Assembly: GCF_900176145.1 (NCBI RefSeq)
Contig: NZ_FWWY01000001.1
Location: 1,969,819-2,033,818, forward strand
Direction: 5' to 3'
DNA length: 64,000 nucleotides
Source of the DNA: Sulfobacillus thermosulfidooxidans DSM 9293
GTDB taxonomy: Bacteria; Bacillota; Sulfobacillia; Sulfobacillales; Sulfobacillaceae
Shown here: positions 59,041-64,000 of the stretch, one piece after another
Numbering within the stretch: position 1 is the stretch's first letter
Layout of the letters: every line of letters starts with the position of its first letter
Translations under genes and position numbers: made by a program
The notes under the pieces: generated by a model
What the model saw: only the letters and a program-made list of their open reading frames with translations
What the model was told of the DNA's origin: nothing
Databases searched by the model: none

Positions 59041-60840
59041 ATGGCACATCCTTCGTTTTACGGATTTTTATCGAACAGTTATACGTCTGCCCTGGTTTCA
59101 CCTGATGGCGTGATTGAATGGTTTCCCTGTCCTCGATTTGATAGTCATGCTATTTTTTGTCGGCTACTCGACCAGTCACGAGGGGGATTTTTTAGTATTC
59201 AACCTTCTATACCCTTTCACAGCCGCCAAACTTACGATGACAATACAAACATTGTCATTACGACTTTCCAAACCGAGCACGGTATCGCCGAAGTTAAAGA
59301 TTTTTTACCCATTGGTCGAGTGGCCATTTGGAGACGGGTTAAAACCGAAATTCCACTCGAATTAGTCTGCCGTCCAACGTTTTCGTTTGGTGCGGCCGGT
59401 GCTGCTTATAATATCACGGATGATGGAGCCCTTTTTTCTCATCCCGGTGGAGGAGAAGCCGTCAAATTAATTATTCATGGCCCGATGAGAAAACTCGAGC
59501 ACCGGGATCACTGGGAAATTGGTCCCGGAGAGGTTACAGTCGTCTTGCGTTATGCCCGTGATTACCAAAGCGAACAACAGATGTTAGATGAGCCACTGAC
59601 AGATCCCCATTGCGTGGAAGAAGGAACCCGTCATTTTTGGCAGCGCAGCCTTCTACCGTATGAGGGCCCTTATCAAGACGCTTTTAACCGGAGCATGTTG
59701 GTTATTCGGGGCTTGACGTACCGGACCAATGGTGCTTTACTGGCAGCGGCGACAACCTCATTACCCGAAGTGGTGGGAGAAACCAGACAGTGGGACTACC
59801 GTTTTGTCTGGGTGCGTGATGCATCCTATGCAGCAGAAGCTTTGTTACTGGCCGGTGACCCTGTGGCCTGCCGGCGCTTCATCGAATTTATGCTGAATAC
59901 CGTGGATTTAGCCGGAAAACCTTATGCATCTCCCTTTTACAAAGTGGACGGGACACAAAGTTCTGGCGAAAGAGAATTATTATGGCTTGCCGGCTATAAA
60001 AATTCTCGCCCTGTTCGCGTTGGCAATGCAGCCAGTGATCAAACGCAAATGGATATTGAAGGAGACTTATTGTGGGTTGTTCTCTTGTACTGGCAAACAA
60101 CGCATGATGATACCTTTATTAAAGAATATTGGTGGGCCATTGATACATTAGTCTCATGGGTTGCCGAGAATTGGAATACGCCCGACGCATCCTTATGGGA
60201 ATTTCGAGAGGATAATGATATTTACTTACATTCTCAGGTCATGTGCTGGGTTTCGTTACACGTGGGCTATATTCTTGCCGAAGAGGTTATGCATCTCGAC
60301 CGTTTAGCCCAGTCATGGAAGAATGTCGCGGATATTATTGCCCAACATATCTGGGACGACCAAAAAGAGAGTGACTTGCCTTATTTAACGCAAGGTCGTC
60401 GCCACCGGCAGGTGGATGCGGCTTTATTAACATTACCATTATATGGATTTGTTGAGCCTAATCATCCGGTATTTGCGAAAACTTTGGAACGGATTGAAGC
60501 CGTGTTAGTAGAAAACGATTTTGTCTACCGTTATCGTGAAGACAATATGGGAACCGCACGATATCCTTTTACCTTAGCAGGATTCTGGTTAGCGCGGGTT
60601 TATCTGCGGTTAGGCAATCTCAAGCGAGCTGATGAATTGATCGCGCAGCAACTGCAATGTGCTACGGATTTGGGATTATTTGCGGAACATGTTGATCCGA
60701 AAACATTCGAACCTCATGGCAATTTTCCTCAACTGTTTCCTCATGCTGCACTGATCACCACACTGATTGAGCGCCAAAGGCTCAGTGAAGACGTAATATC
60801 CCCGGGTCAACACCCGCAAGCCATGACGCCATCATCGTAA
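59041..60840 (+). CDS. Glycoside hydrolase family 15 (glucoamylase/trehalase-like)
   Basis: A 599-residue (alpha/alpha)6-barrel hydrolase with an N-terminal beta domain. SALVSPDGVIEWFPCPRFDS is the usual start, QWDYRFVWVRDASYAAEAL (W251-D260) lies in the active site, E387 in SLWEFRED is the likely general acid and E549 in AEHVDP the base. No signal peptide, so cytoplasmic; trehalose, glucoamylase or dextran substrates are possible. GGAGAAGGAGA precedes ATG 59041. It stands just upstream of zwf. Confidence 0.9.
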   Translation: MAHPSFYGFLSNSYTSALVSPDGVIEWFPCPRFDSHAIFCRLLDQSRGGFFSIQPSIPFHSRQTYDDNTNIVITTFQTEHGIAEVKDFLPIGRVAIWRRVKTEIPLELVCRPTFSFGAAGAAYNITDDGALFSHPGGGEAVKLIIHGPMRKLEHRDHWEIGPGEVTVVLRYARDYQSEQQMLDEPLTDPHCVEEGTRHFWQRSLLPYEGPYQDAFNRSMLVIRGLTYRTNGALLAAATTSLPEVVGETRQWDYRFVWVRDASYAAEALLLAGDPVACRRFIEFMLNTVDLAGKPYASPFYKVDGTQSSGERELLWLAGYKNSRPVRVGNAASDQTQMDIEGDLLWVVLLYWQTTHDDTFIKEYWWAIDTLVSWVAENWNTPDASLWEFREDNDIYLHSQVMCWVSLHVGYILAEEVMHLDRLAQSWKNVADIIAQHIWDDQKESDLPYLTQGRRHRQVDAALLTLPLYGFVEPNHPVFAKTLERIEAVLVENDFVYRYREDNMGTARYPFTLAGFWLARVYLRLGNLKRADELIAQQLQCATDLGLFAEHVDPKTFEPHGNFPQLFPHAALITTLIERQRLSEDVISPGQHPQAMTPSS

Positions 60841-60913
60841 TCTTGTGAGATATCACCGTGTCAGCTATCAAAATTCATGGGAAGATAAACGATAACGAAT
60901 AGGAGGACGACCA

Positions 60914-62350
60914 ATGAATCAGACAGGATCGACCTTTGTGATTTTAGGGGCGACCGGAGATTTAACCCGGCGATTATTATTCCCGGCGATTTACCGGTTA
61001 TTTGTCCAAGGAGAATGGAATGCGGGACAGATTGTGGGCTATGCCATGGAAAATTGGGACCGGAACCGATTTCTGCAACATCTCGAAACCAATTTAAAGA
61101 CCTTTGTAGCAGATTTTGATCCCGAACAGTGGGCAAAGTTGCAAACGCGAATTGCGTATCAGTCAGGAGATTTAACGGCCAAAAGTTTGTCTGCATTGAA
61201 AACCTATGTGACTCAGGACGCGATCTTTTACTTAGGGCTTCCCCCACAGCTTTTTGCCGAAGCGGCACAGGGTCTAGGTCAAGCAGGACTTCATCAGCCG
61301 CCCTCATCGACTGGGTTTAGGCGGCTTGTGATCGAAAAGCCCTTTGGTTGGGATCTAGCATCCGCCAAGCAATTGGGAAGCGCCTTAGCGCCGTGGTGGG
61401 CGGAAAGTCAAGTCTTTCGCATTGATCACTTTTTAGGAAAAGACACCGTGCAAAACGTGCTTGTCTTTCGCTTTATCAACCGCTTGCTCGCCTCGATCTG
61501 GGACAGCCAACACATAGCCCAAGTGCAAATTACCTATGCGGAAACATTAGGTTTAGAAGGGCGTTGGCAGTATTATGACAAGGCGGGAGCACTGCGGGAC
61601 ATGTTGCAAAATCATTTGATGCAGCTATTCACTCTTGTGGCTATGGAACCGCCCAGTGAATGGGATGCTGATATTTTACATAATCACAAAGCCGAAGTTT
61701 TGCGAGCGGTACGATCGATTCCCCTCGACCAGGTAGCCGATTTTGCCGTGGCTGGACAATATACAGCGGGAAAAGTCAATTCCCAGGCAGTGCCGGGATA
61801 TCGTCAGGAGGACGGTATTCGCGCGGACTCGATGACCGAAACCTATGCGGCCTTGAAACTATATGTGGATAATTGGCGTTGGCATGGAGTTCCCTTCTAT
61901 TTACGCAGTGGTAAACGTATGGCGGCGGACTATGCGGAAATTGCGGTGCAGTTAAAATCCGTTCCAGCCAAACTCTTTGGTGCAGGATTATCCAATTGGT
62001 TAGTATTTCGCATGAAACCGGAAGAAGCAATTGATTTGGTCATGTGGGCCAAAAAACCGGGAATGGATGTAGACACCGAGCAACTTATTCTGACCGCACC
62101 CTATAAAAAAAGCCAGGAAAGTGATTATTCGGCTTATGAACAATTGCTCCTTGATGTGCTAAGAGGCGACCAAAGCGCGTTTCCGCGCTTTGATGAGGTA
62201 GAAGAAGCATGGCGGATTGTCGATCCGGTGTTACAGACATGGGCTAATCAAAAGCCGGAGGAATATCCTGCGGGTTCTGAGGGACCTGCAGGACAAAACC
62301 GGTTGATGGATGGGGCATTCACATGGCGGCCGCTTAAGGCATTCTCTTGA
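60914..62350 (+). CDS. zwf: Glucose-6-phosphate 1-dehydrogenase
   Basis: A 478-residue enzyme, first step of the oxidative pentose phosphate pathway. GATGDL (residues 12-17) binds NADP, RIDHFLGKDTVQN (169-181) is the active-site signature with the catalytic His region, and FYLRSGKRM is a typical late motif. AGGAGGA precedes the ATG. It lies 73 nt after the GH15 gene; glucose released there could be phosphorylated and enter here. Confidence 0.96.
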   Translation: MNQTGSTFVILGATGDLTRRLLFPAIYRLFVQGEWNAGQIVGYAMENWDRNRFLQHLETNLKTFVADFDPEQWAKLQTRIAYQSGDLTAKSLSALKTYVTQDAIFYLGLPPQLFAEAAQGLGQAGLHQPPSSTGFRRLVIEKPFGWDLASAKQLGSALAPWWAESQVFRIDHFLGKDTVQNVLVFRFINRLLASIWDSQHIAQVQITYAETLGLEGRWQYYDKAGALRDMLQNHLMQLFTLVAMEPPSEWDADILHNHKAEVLRAVRSIPLDQVADFAVAGQYTAGKVNSQAVPGYRQEDGIRADSMTETYAALKLYVDNWRWHGVPFYLRSGKRMAADYAEIAVQLKSVPAKLFGAGLSNWLVFRMKPEEAIDLVMWAKKPGMDVDTEQLILTAPYKKSQESDYSAYEQLLLDVLRGDQSAFPRFDEVEEAWRIVDPVLQTWANQKPEEYPAGSEGPAGQNRLMDGAFTWRPLKAFS

Positions 62351-62361
62351 GGAGTCTGCTC

Positions 62362-63117
62362 TTGAAGGTCTTATTCTTGGGTTTTTCAGAATTTGTTGGG
62401 ACCTTTCTGTTAATTGCCGTGGGCTGTTCGTTTGTTGTTGTCGACTTTGCTGCCTCTAGCCCTGTGGTTCACTGGATTCCTGATGCGGGCTTGCGGCGTG
62501 CCCTGACCGGATTTTTGTTTGGATGCACTGGTGGCCTGATTGCGCTGTCCTGGGTGGGTAAATGGAGTGGGGCTCATATTAATCCCGTGGTTACGGTGGC
62601 ATTTTGGTGGCGTAAAAAAATAGCCTGGCCCACGGCGCTCATCTATATTGTGGCGCAATGTGCAGGCGCGATCGGGGGAGCGTGGACCCTAAGAATTTGG
62701 GGTGCTTGGGCCAAGATGACTCAAGATGCTATCACAGTGCCAGGACGCCTAGGGCCAATTATTGCGGCCCTGGGAGAACTGGGAGCGACCTTTTGCTTAA
62801 TTGTCGGTCTCTTTGTGTTTTTAGGGCACAAACCCTTAAGGCGTTTCACTCCTGGGCTTTTTCCTCTTCTCTATGCCTTTTTGGTTTACATCGAGGCTCC
62901 ATTGTCTGGAACAAGCACGAATCCTGCCCGCACGCTCGGACCCGAAATCATCGCCCATGACTTTAGCGGGTGGTGGGTTTATTGGATTGGTCCCCTATTC
63001 GGATGTGTTGTGGGGCTCTTTGTGCTGGATAGGCTCTTGCCTTACCTGAGTCAGGAAATATTGACCGCCAAAATCTCTTATATTCATCACGATCCTCATA
63101 GGATGTTGTCGGGATGA
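62362..63117 (+). CDS. MIP family channel (aquaporin/glycerol facilitator type)
   Basis: A 251-residue six-helix channel. The first half-helix motif is GAHINPVVTVA, where NPA is replaced by NPV; the second is GTSTNPARTLGPE, a normal NPA. SEFVGTFLLIAVGCS starts the first helix. TTG at 62362 is chosen since GAGGA is 8 nt upstream; the frame opens at TTG 62347, which overlaps the zwf stop. Solute unknown. Confidence 0.87.
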   Translation: MKVLFLGFSEFVGTFLLIAVGCSFVVVDFAASSPVVHWIPDAGLRRALTGFLFGCTGGLIALSWVGKWSGAHINPVVTVAFWWRKKIAWPTALIYIVAQCAGAIGGAWTLRIWGAWAKMTQDAITVPGRLGPIIAALGELGATFCLIVGLFVFLGHKPLRRFTPGLFPLLYAFLVYIEAPLSGTSTNPARTLGPEIIAHDFSGWWVYWIGPLFGCVVGLFVLDRLLPYLSQEILTAKISYIHHDPHRMLSG

Positions 63118-63154
63118 TACGACGAATATTCTTGTGACGAGATCTGACACTTTG

Positions 63155-63191
63155 AGACATTCGGCATGCATCCTAAGCAAGTCGAATGTCT
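63155..63191 (+). terminator. Hairpin after the channel gene
   Basis: AGACATTCG (63155-63163) pairs perfectly with CGAATGTCT (63183-63191), loop 19 nt, followed by TTGTTGT. A moderately convincing terminator for zwf and the channel gene. Confidence 0.6.
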
Positions 63192-63358
63192 TTGTTGTCT
63201 CAACATCTATTCCTATTTTGTCATAAATGACAAAAAAACATGACAAAGAATCAGATAAATTGAGGATAATGCTATGATTATTTTGTGATATATCGAGAAA
63301 AATATGACACGTTCATTAAGTGGTTGTGAGATGTTCAATAGCAAAGGGAGAGATGTGG

Positions 63359-64000
63359 ATGGCTGAGACATTGGCGTCAGATTTGCAACGTCACCAAAGC
63401 CCAAATGAAGGACTCGCCAAAGATCTAACTTGGTTATCGGTCATCGGATTAGGCGTTTCCAGTGAAGTGGGGGCTGGGGTCTTTTATCTAACCGCCCAGG
63501 TTCAAGGCGTGGTACCCGGGATTGGGCCTCATGTTCCTCTCGTGTTGATAGTGGATGCCATATTGGCTGCCGTGTTAGCGGTTACCTATTGGTTTTTTTC
63601 TCATTCTATTGCGGGAGCTGGCGGTGAGTATCTTTTTGTTTCGCGCAGTCTGGGTCCTCAAGTCGGATTTGTGATTCATGTGGTGTCGTGGTTTGGAGCC
63701 ACGGCGAGCATTGGATTTTTGGCGTATACGGCCCCATCATTTATTGCTCAGGCCTTGATGTTGGTGCAAAAAGGGGCTGGGCTGTGGATGAGTTCCACAA
63801 TTGGGACGCTGGTGACGGGGCTCTTTTTGATTTGGCTTGCTTGGGGAATTCATGTGCGCGGAATCAAACATGTGGGAACCCTCGTGAAAATTGCCATGGT
63901 GGTTATTTTCCTGGCTGCATTGAGCGTGATTATTATCGGTTTTACTCATAATGGTACGGAATTAGCGCAAAAGCTGGCAACCCACGATCAATTATCTGCG
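63359..64000 (+). CDS. APC superfamily permease (cut by window edge)
   Basis: The first 214 codons of an amino acid/polyamine-type permease. A soluble N-terminus ends at GLAKDLTWLSVIGLGVSSEVGAGVF, which is the family's first helix with the G-x-G substrate loop; five or more helices follow, with HSIAGAGGEYLFVSRSLGPQ and RGIKHVGTLVKIAM. AAAGGGA precedes ATG 63359. It continues past the right edge. Confidence 0.88.
   Translation, partial: MAETLASDLQRHQSPNEGLAKDLTWLSVIGLGVSSEVGAGVFYLTAQVQGVVPGIGPHVPLVLIVDAILAAVLAVTYWFFSHSIAGAGGEYLFVSRSLGPQVGFVIHVVSWFGATASIGFLAYTAPSFIAQALMLVQKGAGLWMSSTIGTLVTGLFLIWLAWGIHVRGIKHVGTLVKIAMVVIFLAALSVIIIGFTHNGTELAQKLATHDQLSA

Overview
The window reads as a chromosomal segment of an acidophilic, aerobic Gram-positive bacterium of the Sulfobacillus type (inference). 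Support comes from a secreted sedolisin-type acid protease, a menaquinol-type aa3 oxidase, a c-di-AMP receptor of the DarA family, strong AAGGAGG ribosome sites, frequent GTG/TTG starts, and no outer-membrane or periplasmic genes. No rRNA, tRNA or CRISPR array was seen. Both ends cut genes.

Region by region. 1-4.1 kb: unrecognised proteins, two tiny paralogous His-rich leucine-block proteins, a histidine phosphatase, a D-2-hydroxyacid dehydrogenase and PanD, followed by a 100-nt nested palindrome. 4.5-9.4 kb: a compact operon of two lipoate-ligase-like proteins, an H-protein-like lipoyl carrier and two radical SAM enzymes, best read as a lipoate assembly line of the LplA/LipS1-LipS2 type; it ends in a strong terminator. 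9.5-14.4 kb: a qoxABCD menaquinol oxidase operon (minus strand) with a hemerythrin-like gene downstream. 15.2-20.5 kb: two aminotransferases, adenine deaminase, a DUF302 protein and a small membrane protein. 20.6-32.4 kb: a nitrogen-scavenging block with ureABC-EFGD, a PucR-type regulator, a beta-carbonic anhydrase, an NMT1/SsuA-type ABC transporter and an acetamidase/formamidase. 32.5-36.5 kb: PsiE-like protein, a rhomboid fold without catalytic residues, Hsp20, a frameshifted GNAT acetyltransferase, small membrane proteins and DarA. 36.7-45.1 kb: a heterodimeric ABC exporter, an orphan oligopeptide-binding lipoprotein and the sedolisin. 45.4-48.0 kb: an MDR oxidoreductase and a coupled Nudix/metallo-beta-lactamase pair. 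48.2-57.5 kb: a promoter, an IS110-family element with a frameshifted transposase, then coxS-L-M-D-E-G plus an XdhC-like gene, a form II molybdenum hydroxylase operon. 57.5-64 kb: a small protein, a diacylglycerol-kinase-like gene coupled to a 22-codon leader, then a GH15 hydrolase, zwf, an aquaporin-family channel and a truncated APC permease.

How the genes fit together: adenine deaminase, urease, formamidase and PucR point to recovery of ammonia from purines, urea and amides, with carbonic anhydrase handling the bicarbonate/CO2 released. The quinol oxidase gives aerobic respiration and could accept electrons from the molybdenum hydroxylase through the quinone pool. GH15 and Zwf feed glucose units into the oxidative pentose phosphate route. 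A 14-nt sequence is shared by the control regions of the lipoate operon and the cox operon, and a related half-site occurs as a palindrome upstream of urease, which may mean a common regulator.
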